Of a stretch of DNA of 64,000 bases, positions 34,934 through 46,240 are shown piece after piece. The DNA comes from Anaspis maculata (Eukaryota > Arthropoda > Insecta > Coleoptera > Scraptiidae): contig OX421964.1 of the NCBI GenBank assembly GCA_949128115.1, positions 4,278,001 to 4,342,000 on the forward strand, given 5' to 3'. The notes under the pieces were generated by a model. It was not told the DNA's origin. It did no database searches and saw only the letters and a list, made by a program, of their open reading frames with translations. Every line of letters starts with the position of its first letter. Positions within the stretch are counted from its first letter, which is position 1. Made by a program: the position numbers and the translations under genes.

Positions 34934-36299
34934 TATGAGTAATATGTTTGTTGTTGAAAACTGTTGATGAGTGACTATTCGCAACAGGTGTCGATCTAAA
35001 ATAGATACGACTGGATTAGCATGAAGAAAAAAGAATTTGATATGTTCGAACGTTAAAAAGACACAGGAGGCTCAGCTACCAAGGAGAAAAGCTACCGAGA
35101 GAAAAATAATACGAAAAATGTGAGACAACTTCTCTGAAATAAGTGCTAGTTCTCAATAGTCAATCGTGACTCGAAATTCACTTGAAACTGTAGAAAAATT
35201 GAAGTTGATTGAGAGTTGATCCCCTTGAAAATTTAAGTTACAGGAACTTCCACAAATCACAGGTAATTGTCACACATTCCATAAAGTAATCGTTCGACTC
35301 TACACTAAACCTTGACAACACTGTTTGACCATCGTGACAAACTGACACATCAGTTTTGTCGCCATGTAAGTACGTACCTAGTCAGCCAAAAGCTGAATGG
35401 CCTGTCGATTCAATAATTATTATTATTATACTTACAGCTCCATCAAGTTTAAACTTCAAACTCCTTCAAGGGAATTGCAGCCGCAGCACTTATTCTGAGT
35501 TTCCCTCAAGAAAATTGTCTTGTTTTAACATCCTACACGTAATTATGTATAACGATTGAATTGACCACACTTTTTACCGAGTTGTGTTTCATTTTTTCCC
35601 AAAACTGATTGGGTGAGCACCTACAATCTAGTATATTATTACAGCCGCAGAGGGCACCAGCAGTCATATTAGCTTGTTTTAGTTGATTTAGAGCTGAGTG
35701 ATGGGTTCAAATGATCAATCTCACTTGGAACGGTTGAGTTGTGCCGCTTTGTAGCTACACTTAGCTCATGTGGGTATATTTTGAAGTCTGATTGTAAGGT
35801 AATTGAGTATGGAGAGTGTCAATAAATAAAAAAGATTCCTCAAAAAATATTTCTCAAATAAGTTTTGCGACACAATAATTTTATATTTGAGGGGAAGATA
35901 TTACGATCAGCATAAATGCAGTAAATAGGAATAAGGGAAATAAGTGTCGTGTAACAAGTATATCACTCTTAGGACCCTTGATCGCTTTTTGATCTTTATT
36001 TTAGTGGGAAGATTGAAATCTAAAACTCGCTCAAGGTGAGCGTCCTTGGAAAAATTCAAGTGGTATTCAATCAGGAGTCGAGTGACACACCATTTTGCAG
36101 CCCTTCCAACTTTCCTTCCTTTAGTGTGAAAATAAGAAAATCGAGCTACCTGTTTCCAAGGGACCACTTTTCTATTCGGAATTGTTATTTGAACAGCTTT
36201 CGACTCTCAAACAAATCTCCACTTGAAAATGGAAAGACTGGTTTTATTTCTTTCTGCAATTGAATAAAGAGAATGGGAAGGCGCCTTCTAAATGATATA
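34934..36299. other. Unassigned intronic DNA
   Basis: AT-rich with a short ATT run near 35419. No element boundary, tandem array or recognisable frame was found. Confidence 0.45.
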
Positions 36300-36694
36300 C
36301 AGGGTGGGTGATTGGGAAAAGGCCGATTTCCGGCCGTGTACGTTCTGGGAGACGTTGACGGAGCATGGGAAAAATAGTGAAGAAAATTTGGCTCCTTCAT
36401 TCTTCAAGTTATGAAGAGGTGGATTCGAGAATTCAACTTCTCCAACTGCATGATTCTGATGTGGAGCATTGTTACTTGCGAAGGATCACATATCGTTTGT
36501 ACAATTGTACGCACCAAACTTTTTGGAAGAGTGGCTAATCTGCTCCAGGAGATGAAGCAGGAACGGTCAATCCATGCTGATCATAACATGTCTATTGCCT
36601 CTTCCGATTATAAAGTCAATTTGTTTCGGTATTATTTCGAGTAAACTTTTTGAGGGAGAATTTTGGGCTGAGAAGTTTTCGAATAGACACCCGG
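36300..36694. mobile_element. 395-bp element, diverged member of the 16720 family
   Basis: TA-CAGGGTGGGTGATT at the left and GAATAGACACCCGG-TA at the right. The interior (GGGAGACGTTGACGGAGC, AGCATTGTTACTTGCGAAG) matches the right arm of the element at 16720-17272. Only one arm is clear, so it may be a non-palindromic or eroded form. Confidence 0.62.
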
Positions 36695-36711
36695 TACACA
36701 AGGCTTTTGGT

Positions 36712-37691
36712 CAGTGGCGCAGCCAGAATATAGCCATGGGGGGGGGGCTAACGAACATGAGCGTGACACCCCCCCCCCCGGAAAAAGGGTATAATTATTG
36801 TGGTACCAATGTTACCCACCTGAAATTGAAGTAGGTATTCAATTCAGTATTCCCCGGGTTTGCGGGAGAATGTCAGTGATAAATGGTAGTAATGACACTT
36901 GCAAACTGACAGCTGCGCTGCGCGCACGTAGAAACGTCATACACGATCGTTTGGCACATACAAACGATACGGCCGAACGCAGCTGTTCACGAAATACGGT
37001 TTTTCGTGCTCTTGTTAGATCTATCGATAGTGGCAGTCTGAACGATAATCGTTCGCTAACGAGTCGTTAGTGAACGAGAAGTTACAAAATAAGCCTGATA
37101 GGTAGGTGAGTATATTTGCTTGAGGACGGAGTTACATCGGTAAAAGAAGCGTTGTGGAATCAATAATCCCTGTGGGTTCATTCCTTGACAGAATCTTACC
37201 ATTTAGGTCTCTCTCGAAAGCTACAAGGATGAAGTTTGGTTTGAGCCCATTGGCATTTCCAAAATCGAAAAATATCTTTTTCTTTATTTTTGGATTGATG
37301 ATTGATTTCTGGATTTTGGTAATGCCAATAGGCTCAAACCAAAGTGCATCCTTGTAGCTTTCGGAAGAAACCTAAATGGTGAGATTCTGTCAAGAAATAA
37401 ACCCACAGGGATTGATTCCGCAACGCTTATCTTACCAATTCAACTCCGTCCTTAAACCTAAAGAGTTTCTCTCTCCACACCAATTGAAAAAAAAAACGCG
37501 CATTCCAATCGCAGTAGACTCTTATACAGAGAGACTAATGATCTATTCTCTAAATGATCAAGAAGGTAACAGTTGAACACAATATTTTTTTAATTTTGTT
37601 CAAAATTTTTCATTGCTTCGGTGAAAAAGCGAGACTGTCTGGGGGGGGGGGGGGCTATAGCCCCCTACCCCCCTCCTTGGCTGCGCCACTG
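36712..37691. mobile_element. 980-bp hAT-like MITE with exact 8-bp target duplication
   Basis: Both ends read CAGTGGCGCAGCCA from outside in, with exact CTTTTGGT duplications at 36704-36711 and 37692-37699. Runs of G/C (36740-36780, 37640-37675) lie just inside each TIR. An internal inverted repeat pairs 37155-37255 with 37325-37425. No transposase. Confidence 0.88.
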
Positions 37692-37792
37692 CTTTTGGTA
37701 CTTGTTGTCACAAACTTTGAAGAGTGATCTCTTTTTTAAAAATAAAGTCGAAAAATGGGAGCCTAGTCCTAAAATGCTTTCTTGAAAAGATG

Positions 37793-38838
37793 CAGGGTGT
37801 CGAAATTGAACCTTTTCAAATCGGTTTTCTTTTACCGTAACTTTTAAACCGTTGAATCGTTTTCCATCAAATTTCTACAAAAGCTAACCAAAGTGAGTCT
37901 TAGTTTAACTTGAAGTTGTTTTTACTTTTGTATACCAGGTAAAATTTACAGGAAAAAGTTACTTCTGCGAAATTTTGATTCCAGGCTTTTTTTGCAATAT
38001 TCAAGTTGGAAACTGCTAAAAACGAAGCTAAAAACATCCAAAACTCATAAAAACCAATGATTTCCACCCTAAAACACGTTTTCTAGGTGTTTTAAGTTGT
38101 GAAACCATCATTTTTGTTCAGACGCAAAAAGTTTTCCGTGAAAAATTTTTAGGCCCTTGAAAATGGAGATTCAGATTAGTTCTTCAAAGTTTATCCAAAT
38201 AAAAAAATCAATTTGAAAACTCATATTCCAAACATTTTGGGTTGCTTGATACAAAGAGTATAGATCAAAATGGTAAAATATAACGGGGTATGAAAAAGGT
38301 GAATAAGGTGGTGAAAGGTAAAAATTTAAATCACTCATTGTATGAATGGTTAATTTCTCAAAATATGAATAGAGTTTCTTGTTAACACAAATCCCTATTC
38401 GTTCCAACAATTTTAAAAGTGGACTAAAAGAATGACAAAATAATTTTAAAAACGTGGTCACCATCCCATGGATCTCAACAAATATTCCCTAAACCTTGAC
38501 GTCATTGAGGCCGTGCGATTTTTTGAAATACACAGAAAATATCTTCAAAATTAAGCCTTGGAGCAGAATTTTCCAAAAGTATCTATTTCCACTAAGGTGA
38601 ATCTCAAATCAAAAACGGAAACAATTAAAAAAAATATCTGGGGGGGTGAGAAATAGGAAGGAAAGAGAAATACAGCCCCCATAATATTAGCCCATAACAA
38701 TGTTTGATGAAACGCGTTATTATTATTCAATAGAAACTTACTTCAGTGAGCTTTGGTTGAAATTTTATTTGGAATCTCTTGATCGGTTTCAAGGCTACGG
38801 TAGAGAAACGATTTCAAAAAGTCAAACTCAACACCCTG
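37793..38838. mobile_element. Diverged 1.05-kb palindromic element
   Basis: CAGGGTGTCGAAATTGAACC at the left; the right end inverts to CAGGGTGTTGAGTTTGAC, followed by TA. The arms share diverged blocks such as TTGAAATCGTTTTC and AACCAAAGTGAGTC. Older than its neighbours by its divergence. Confidence 0.65.
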
Positions 38839-39068
38839 TATCTCTTCGAGGAAACATTTTAGGAACATAAGTTATCTCCGTTTCAACGTAGTTTTTTCAG
38901 GGAACCATTTATCAAAATTTGTTTCAGCCAGTAACAAGCTGTTCAACAAAAACTAAGGATTTTCCAAAATTTGCTTCAAATACAAATGAGGAAATCTAAG
39001 AAAGGGAAGATTGATTTCGAATGGCCAACGTCGTCTGATGAGACACACTTTCGTTACAAGATGTTATA

Positions 39069-40285
39069 CAGGGTGATTCACCACCAAATGGACAAAGCTT
39101 AAGGGTAGGTCCAGTTTCTCCAAGCGAACCAGGATCTGGTTTTGAAATTTTTCTAACGCTGTTCGTTTCGAAGCTACAGGGTGATTCATGTATTTCGTAG
39201 AATTTTTTGACAAGCCATAACTCCAGAACGACCGGATGGATTGAATTGCAATTTTGTTGGGTAGACTCTTCTATTGATATCTGACGCATCGCCCTACCAC
39301 AGAATTCAAAATCTCCAGGGCCGGCCTTGAAAAAAAATTTCAAACTTTTTTCCAACAAGAAGACACTCAGTATGCATAGCATTCAAAATTCATTTCCATG
39401 TTTAGGAACTACATGAGACATGCTATTGAAATCGCAGGAAAAATTGCTTGGCACCATTAAGCTGTCAAAAGAAAATTGATAATCCTGATGATTTTGAAGG
39501 TCAAGATTTTTTTCAAATCATTATTTTCCGATATTCTCAAATGATCTACCATGACCCCAAATTTCAACCGTTTCGTCAGAAAAATAAAAATGACATTTTT
39601 CTCGATTTCTCAGTAGTAACAAAAAATTTCATCAGAATTTTCATTTTTTTTTTGTTACGTCCCTCAACTTCAGCTCAATTTGGGATAGAAGTGAAGCTGG
39701 AGGATGTAGCAATAATTTTTTGAAAATTCGGCTGAAACTTTTTTAAACTACTGAGAAAACGAGAAAAATGTCATTTTTATTTTTCGGACGAAACGGCTGG
39801 AATTTGGGGCCATGATAGATCATTTGTGAATATTGATTCACAAAAAATCCTAACCTCCAAAATCATCAGGATTATCAGTTTTCTTTTGACAGCTTGATGG
39901 TGCCAAGCAATTTTTTTTTCGATTTCAAGAGCATATTTCATGTAGTTTCTGAACATGAAAATGAATTTTGAATGCTATGCATACAGAGTGTCTTTTTGTT
40001 GGAAAAAACTTTGAATTTTTTTTTCAAGGCTGGCCCTGGAAATTTCGAATTCTTTGGTAGGGCGATGTGTCAGATATCAATAGAAGAGTCTACCCACAAA
40101 GTTTCAATCCAATCCATCCGGTCGTTCTGGAGTTATGGCTTGTCAAAAAATTCTACGAAATACATGAATCACCCTGTAGCTTCGAAACGAACAGCGTTAA
40201 AAAAAATTTCAAAACCAGATCCTGGTTCTCCTGGAAAAACTGGACCGACCCTTGAGCTATGTCCATTTGGTGGTGAATCACCCTG
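39069..40285. mobile_element. 1.2-kb near-perfect palindromic TA-flanked element
   Basis: TA-CAGGGTGATTCACCACCAAA at the left, inverted exactly at the right. A second CTACAGGGTGATTCATG sits 108 bp inside each arm, and CCAGGGCCGGC further in is shared with 33817-34933. It lies 311 bp from exon 2 of gene 3. The long frames in it are arm duplicates. Confidence 0.9.
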
Positions 40286-40596
40286 TATAGGGCCAGAGCA
40301 TCATCATCAATGCCGTTTGCTGACACGAGCCTTGGCGAGTAGCGTGAAGCACCCAAACTCTGAATGACTAATGGCGATGGTCATCACACGAAAAAACAAT
40401 ATTGTGCTCCATTCTACTGGTAAAGTGAATGTGCACAATTGAGTTACGAGTACATTATTGAATATGTACCGCATTGAATACAGAATTGTTAGTCCAATAA
40501 CTGTTCTTTGGCCCAGTTTGAGCACTTGAGCAAATACATTATTGGGAGATTGGGAAGAAAATTCGAAATGGCATGATTCTGACGTTTCCCACTCAC

Positions 40597-40721
40597 CTCC
40601 ATTTATAAGAACCATCAAAGTTGACTTCCTGCTCCTGTCTGAGAATTGGAATCGGCTCTGTGGAAGGACCTTGCTGAGGAGCCGCCACAACCACGCCAAC
40701 GACCAAAGCAACCAGAGTAAT
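40597..40721 (-). CDS. RR-1 cuticular protein, gene 3, exon 2
   Basis: 125 bp. It follows acceptor GACTTCTTTTCAG (AG at 40722-40723) and ends at donor GTGAGT (40591-40596). Phase 0 at the start and two bases over at the end (AG), which join the T at 28452 to make Ser. It encodes the rest of the signal peptide (ITLVALVVGVVVAA), the N-terminal PQQGPSTEPIPILRQEQEV and the start of the R&R domain, NFDGSYKW. The joined motif DGSYKWSYETGNG is the family consensus, which is strong evidence that this exon belongs to 28182-28452 although 12.1 kb away. Frames on the other strand here are shadows. Confidence 0.9.
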
Positions 40722-41250
40722 CTGAAAAGAAGTCGCACACTCAACAAAAAACACCAAATCCAATTCGAACAAGGCTCTTCACATCATAACTTTCAATAAT
40801 TAATTCCTAAACACACTGGACTTTTTTTCACATCATAATCATCAAACACTGAGCAGTGCAATCAGTGAGTATAAACAACAACATCAACAATAACAACAAC
40901 AACACCAATTCGTGCTTGGATGTTTATTAACAAACATTATAATTTTTGAATGGCAAAGAAAAATTTTTGATCTGAAGAAAAATCCTCTTGAGAAACTCTG
41001 CATCACTGACATTTCCATGCACGGCAGAAAAGACAAAGGAAATGCCAGAGGAAAGTTAATGCCTATAATTATCAGAGCTCATTGTTATTGAGATGGATCG
41101 AATCCCCAGCACGAAATTTCAATCAGCCAATTGATCACTGTTATAACGAAAAACACCTATTCCACTGCAGGTGAACTTTGAAAATCACTTGCACTGGAAA
41201 CTGTAGAAGAAGGAAAGTTGGATAAGTACGTTTGTACGTTTTCTACTTAC

Positions 41251-41268
41251 AAAAATCACACTTTTCAT
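41251..41268 (-). CDS. RR-1 cuticular protein, gene 3, exon 1
   Basis: ATG-AAA-AGT-GTG-ATT-TTT (MKSVIF), followed directly by the consensus donor GTAAGT (41245-41250). Joined to exon 2 in phase 0 it gives the signal peptide MKSVIFITLVALVVGVVVAA. Intron 1 is 529 bp (40722-41250). A TATAAATTT on this strand at 41381-41389 is a possible core promoter. Confidence 0.85.
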
Positions 41269-41791
41269 TTTTGTTGTGTTACTTCGTATAGATTCTATGT
41301 GACAATAACAAGAATAATATTAATCACAGGAAAAAATGCTTCGGGCTACAACACAACTTGTATTATGCAGATTACAGGACAAATTTATACCTTATATTGC
41401 ACGAAGACCCCCTCCCAAGCCCTCCGATGCCGGGTCTTCTCGTCGTGTAGGTTACACCTAGTCCCATAATCTTCAATGAAGAATTACCCCCCGCCATGAT
41501 GCGAACGACGATTTTTTTTCTTAAGGTCAGAAGTCGTACACCTACTTGCTCAATTTCTTCAATTGTTATTGGCACGACCTTCGGTAATTTCTGTTATTTG
41601 TCGCGCATTGATGCTGCAAATAATGCTACGATGCAGTTTTCTTTCGCACGATGCAGTCGTCAACAGGCCTGACCCCAAATCCGACGGTAGCAGACCTTGT
41701 TTTGCTGCTTCAATATTGCAGATATAAGTAACCAGAATGCAAATATGTCAATATGGATGCATGAATATTGAAATTTGCTAGAAGTAAAATA

Positions 41792-43257
41792 GTGCAAGCG
41801 GTACACACTTAAAAACACATCGATACTGCATTTTGGAGTGCAGTAACGAGATTTGGTATGGGCATACTTTATACCAAAACAAGCGATTTGACCCGCAACA
41901 CTCGATATTTTGTCCCTTAGGGGGCCAATTGGGGCCCTCCAAATTTTCAAGATGCAAGAACTCTCACATGACGATCATTGAGTATCGTCATGTATGTCAT
42001 AAGTAAAACTTACAGGTCTATTGAAAATATTTTCATCAATTGTCGTCGTTTCCGATTCATTCTTCACACTTGAAAAAAAAATTCTTTGGCAGAGGTCAAA
42101 AAAACAGTCTTTATTTTCTCTTCTATGCAAGGAGACGATAAATTCATATGTTCTATTGCGTTCCCAACTAAATCGCATTCCCTAAACCCAATTATGAAGA
42201 AATTTTTCTTGTAATGGTATTTTTCAAAGAAGTGGTGACCTTTTCAGTACCTCTTTTCCAAGAGCATTTCTTTCTATGTCCCCACTAGATATCACTCGTA
42301 ATTTTTGCAGGAATGGAGACCTCGAACTCTTTTCCTGGTAGTTGCGAAGCAACATGACTCTAAAATGCCCAAGGGAGCCCAAAAATAATTTTCTTCTGCT
42401 GGGCCGTCCAACTTACGATATTTTGATTTTATAGTAGGAGAGACGCGGACCAGTATTCAATCCAGGCTGCAGGCACAGGCGATTTGATTTCAACAGAAAA
42501 TTTGCTTCCATGACGTGTTTTATTGCATTACAACAAAACGCAGAGTCGTTAGGTGTAAGTAGGTATATTTTTCGGTAGAACTTATTTGCCTGGACTAGAT
42601 CTCATTTATTTGCGCGTCTCCCCTACTACAAAATCAACATGCCAAAAATTTGACGGCCCAGCAAAAAAAAAAAGTTTTAGGGCTCTCTTGTGTGTTTTGA
42701 AGCCATGTTGCATGGAAATTACTAAGAAAAGAGTTCAAATTTCCCATATCTGCGAAAATTGACAGTCTCATCCACTAGGAACATTGAAAAAAATGCTGTT
42801 GAAAAAAGTGTACTGAAGAGGTCACCTCTTCTTGGAAAAATGATATTGCGAAAAAAGTGTCTTCATGTTTGGGCTTACGGAACGCGATTTAGTTGGGAAC
42901 GCAACAAAACATCTGAATTTATTGTTCTCTTGCACAGCAGAAAAAATAAAAACAGTTTTTTTGACCTCTGCGAAAGAGTTTTTTTTCAAATGTGAAGAAT
43001 GAATCGGACACGACGACATTTGATGAAAACATTTTCAATAGACCCGTAAGCTTTACTTATGACATACATGACGATACTCAATGATCATTTTGTGAAAGTT
43101 CTTGCATCTTGAAAATTTGGAGGGCCCCCATTGGCCCCCTAAGGGACAAAATATCGAGTGCTGTGGGTCAAATCGCTTGTCTTGGTATAAAGTACGCCCA
43201 TGCATAATCTCGTTACTGCACTCCAAAATGCGGTATGCTTTTGCGTACCGCTCCCAC
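41792..43257. mobile_element. 1.47-kb palindromic TA-flanked element (GTGCAAGCGGTAC ends)
   Basis: The left arm GTGCAAGCGGTACACAC and right arm inverted GTGGGAGCGGTACGCAA lie between TA dinucleotides. The match runs through CATTTTGGAGTGCAGTAACG and GTCCCTTAGGGGGCCAA to the centre near 42525. No CAGGGTG motif, so a distinct family. Confidence 0.85.
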
Positions 43258-43559
43258 TAAAAATGTAGATAGAAGATGTAGTAATTGCTAAATCAGCTTC
43301 ATTTTGGAAATCCACCAATAAGACTTGAAGCTTCAGTGTTTTCTATATAATAAGATAAGAAGCACGCAGCAAAGTTTGTCAAAGCTCAATATGAAAAACA
43401 TGTATTTGGTTTCAACATGGATTACAACGCCATAGTGATGCAAATCGGTCTTCAAGCTCAGAATGGTTCCAAAATTTTTGAAATTTGAAAAATATAACGA
43501 ATTGTGATAGGATTGATGCAAGAGACCTTGTTCCAATATTATTTGCTTCTATATGGGAC

Positions 43560-43745
43560 ATAAGCAACAAACCCGCAGAATTGGCGGAGGAGCCGTACGA
43601 TGGCTCGCCGGAATCTGGATTCGCAAACAAAATGAATGATTCTGATGCTCATATATTTCACTGTAGCTAGACTCCGACTGAGGCATGAGCCACAAACCCG
43701 TCCAATTGGCAAAGGAGCCGTTCGAGGCTTGCCGGATCTATCGGC
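43560..43745. repeat. Two diverged direct copies of a 45-bp block
   Basis: ACAAACCCGCAGAATTGGCG… (43567-43612) and ACAAACCCGTCCAATTGGCA… (43692-43735) agree up to GCCGG, and a third relative (CAACTGGCGAAGGAGCCGTTC) lies at 33712-33732. A dispersed repeat of unknown nature. Confidence 0.6.
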
Positions 43746-46240
43746 AAAGCTGATGGACATGTTCAGAACTTTCATAATTCGACCTAACTTGGGTAAGTAC
43801 ATATTTCTTGTTATTGAAAACTGTTCATGGTTGATGGATTCGTCTAGAATACAACAAGTGTCAAGCCGAAATAAAGAAGATACGGTTATCAGAAAGAAAA
43901 TTGATGCGTCAAACCTTTTAATATGGGAGATTCAGCTATCGAAAAGTAATCATCGGAGAGAAGTCGAAATTACGAAAAAAAAAAGATATAAAAAGTGGCC
44001 ACAGTGGTAGCATTGGCTAGTCTGTGAAGCAAAGCTGAAAAACTGTTGTGGTGTAGCTCGGGAGCAAACGTTACAAGTTACAATATTCTGATCAATCACT
44101 TCAGTGTCTTGCTTCCTTGCTTTTTTTCCTGGAAATTAGTAAACATTTTTATATCATGATGGAGCTACCACATCGTTACTATTTTAAAATCTGCTTATCA
44201 GACTGTGAAAAAATCTCAAGGTCAAAAACGAAAATGCGTAGGCGAAATCTCGAGTCCGTCGTCACTATTTTTAGAATATCCTAGCGGATTTGTGGTGAAA
44301 AATGGAAAACAATCAAGATGAATGAATGACAATGAAGAATTCATGAATAATTCAATCACAGTCCACGTGTCGAAAACTGTTTCTGTAGTAGCACCTACGG
44401 TTATCTATCGATCTACAAACTCTGAACATTCTATACAAGAGACGTGAGATAGGCGTAACTACGACCAACCCAAAAATTGTTTTTTGGGTTTTTAGGTAGG
44501 CACCACTTGTTCCCTTGTTGTTTTAGGAAATAAAGATTAATGATTGTGGATTCAACATTATTTATTGCCGGTGCTTCTTCGATTTTTGCTATACCTTGAC
44601 TTCTTGACTCTGTTTCGAGGCTGTAGAATTTGATAGGTAGCGATATCCCCATCTTCAAGCAGGTACTTTTGTGCCAACAAAGTACAAAAAAAGTCCGTTG
44701 CTAGAAGGTGGATAGAATAATAATTAACTGTCTTGAAGAGGTCTTCAGCCTCACGGTCGAATCCGATTGCTTAGTTTCAAATTAACGAGATTCTCGCGGA
44801 AACGAGTGAAGTTTCAATCAACTTCTCGTCAATAACCGCGTATAAAAGTACTCCATAACTGAAACACAAGTTAATTACGCTGGTAATTTCAAAGCGAGTA
44901 TCTCAGATTGCTAATAAAAGATTGAAGATTTGAAATGTTAATAAGGAAAAAGTGACGGCTATACATATAGATTTCATGGAGACAATCATGCGTGACGATG
45001 CTATGACCAGAGTGAACGATTTACAACAGGATTTGAGGACCTTTCGGTAATCAATTGACCTTTCAGAACCACCGTTTTACAAATGATCCTACTAGTGTTT
45101 AACATCATCGATTTTTTTGTTCATGTGTCTTGTTCATGATTTTATTATAAATTTCCGACGTTGAATTTTTTTTTGGAGTTGGACGTAAGATTGGCGGATT
45201 TGACCTTTGTTCGAAAAAATCCAGGATCAACCTGTGTAAATCTCAGCCACAGATGTACTAATTTTATACAAAATTACAGCTCAGGTGTTTTATCATTCTG
45301 GATTCTGGATCCTGGATTAAGTGGGGAAAGTGATATGGTACATAGTTCCATCCGGCACGGAGGCCTCACTTTTGGGCTCATTGTACTATGCTCATGCATT
45401 TTATCATCCATGAAATAAAATAGATCAGGCGGTGGATTATTCATGGAATATCACTCGCTCACTTATTGAACAAAACAATGATTAGGCTGAGAGTTTTGAA
45501 CTTTTCTTCGTGAGCGCCATACTTTCTGAGTGAAAGAGGATCAAAATTACTGATAAGAAATTCTCAGACAAAGCTTATCAAGGGGGTGGCCCAAAACTTT
45601 TGAAGTTAACATTTTTTGAGACAAACTGTTCAATAGGACAGACGTCTCGAGCTGGATTATTGGTATCAACTCCAATTAGAAATGAATTCATCATATGGCC
45701 ATTTGAAATCGGTGAATCTGTACAACTTCTCTCACAGTGTATATTCAAGCCCTTCGAGCCATAGGAGAAATTTTAATCTCCGTAAGAAAATGTTAGTTGA
45801 AAAATCAGAATGAGTAATATAAAAAATTAATAAGTTCCCATATACCTATATATACAGGAATCATTGAGTTAGTGTGTGAATAAACTAGTTCTTGCCGTTT
45901 CTAGGTCGGTCTCGCCTAAGAGCTGCCGAGCATCTACCTAGCCACGGTCAAGTTCAACGAAAGTGTGGAAGTGGAGCACTGCGCGAAAGCGAAATCAGTT
46001 TCACTTTCATTCATCTCAATTCTCCACAGTTCCTTCAACTTTTCCACGTAATATTTCCGCATCCCATCCTACGTCCGAAGATATCCCAACCTTTGGTGAA
46101 GTCGAAGCATTTTCGCCAGAAAAAAATCTGACTCCATGCAGTTGATTCTAGTTTAAATTTTACCTTTATGCAAGATTTTTCAAGCCACCGTTGAGTGAGT
46201 TCATTTGTATATAATGTGATTTCATTAATAGATAATATAG
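43746..46240. other. Unassigned DNA
   Basis: About 2.5 kb without a supported gene or element edge. Frames stay under 90 codons apart from one of 124 that begins in the repeat above. The stretch 45895-46100 is somewhat GC-richer and follows a TATATATA run near 45848, but I could not tie it to a gene. Confidence 0.4.

Larger units (their letters stand above)
28453..40596 (-). other. 12.1-kb intron 2 of RR-1 gene 3, packed with mobile elements
   Basis: Bounded by donor GTGAGT at 40591-40596 and acceptor TTCCAG at 28453-28458. Almost half is accounted for by palindromic elements at 28809-30359, 31126-31757, 31762-32717, 33817-34933, 36300-36694, 37793-38838 and 39069-40285, and a hAT-like element at 36712-37691. 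Nothing coding was recognised within it. The unassigned parts are 30362-31090, 32718-33816 and 34934-36299. Confidence 0.85.

Noticed and set aside
34574..34984. 136-codon frame including QGVLCVSYETL
   Set aside because: Lies in one arm of a palindromic transposon, is mirrored in the other arm, and extends through the element's end into flanking DNA.
38996..40367. Frames of 128 and 131 codons with AGPGDFEF/AGPGNFEF
   Set aside because: They are the two inverted arms of 39069-40285 read outward; no independent gene evidence.
40307..40747. 146-codon minus-strand frame over gene 3 exon 2
   Set aside because: Wrong frame relative to the signal peptide and R&R motif, and runs through the donor site into the palindromic element.
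41399..41470. Possible further cuticle-gene exon upstream of gene 3
   Set aside because: No R&R motif or splice pair; the small frames there have no resemblance to the family.
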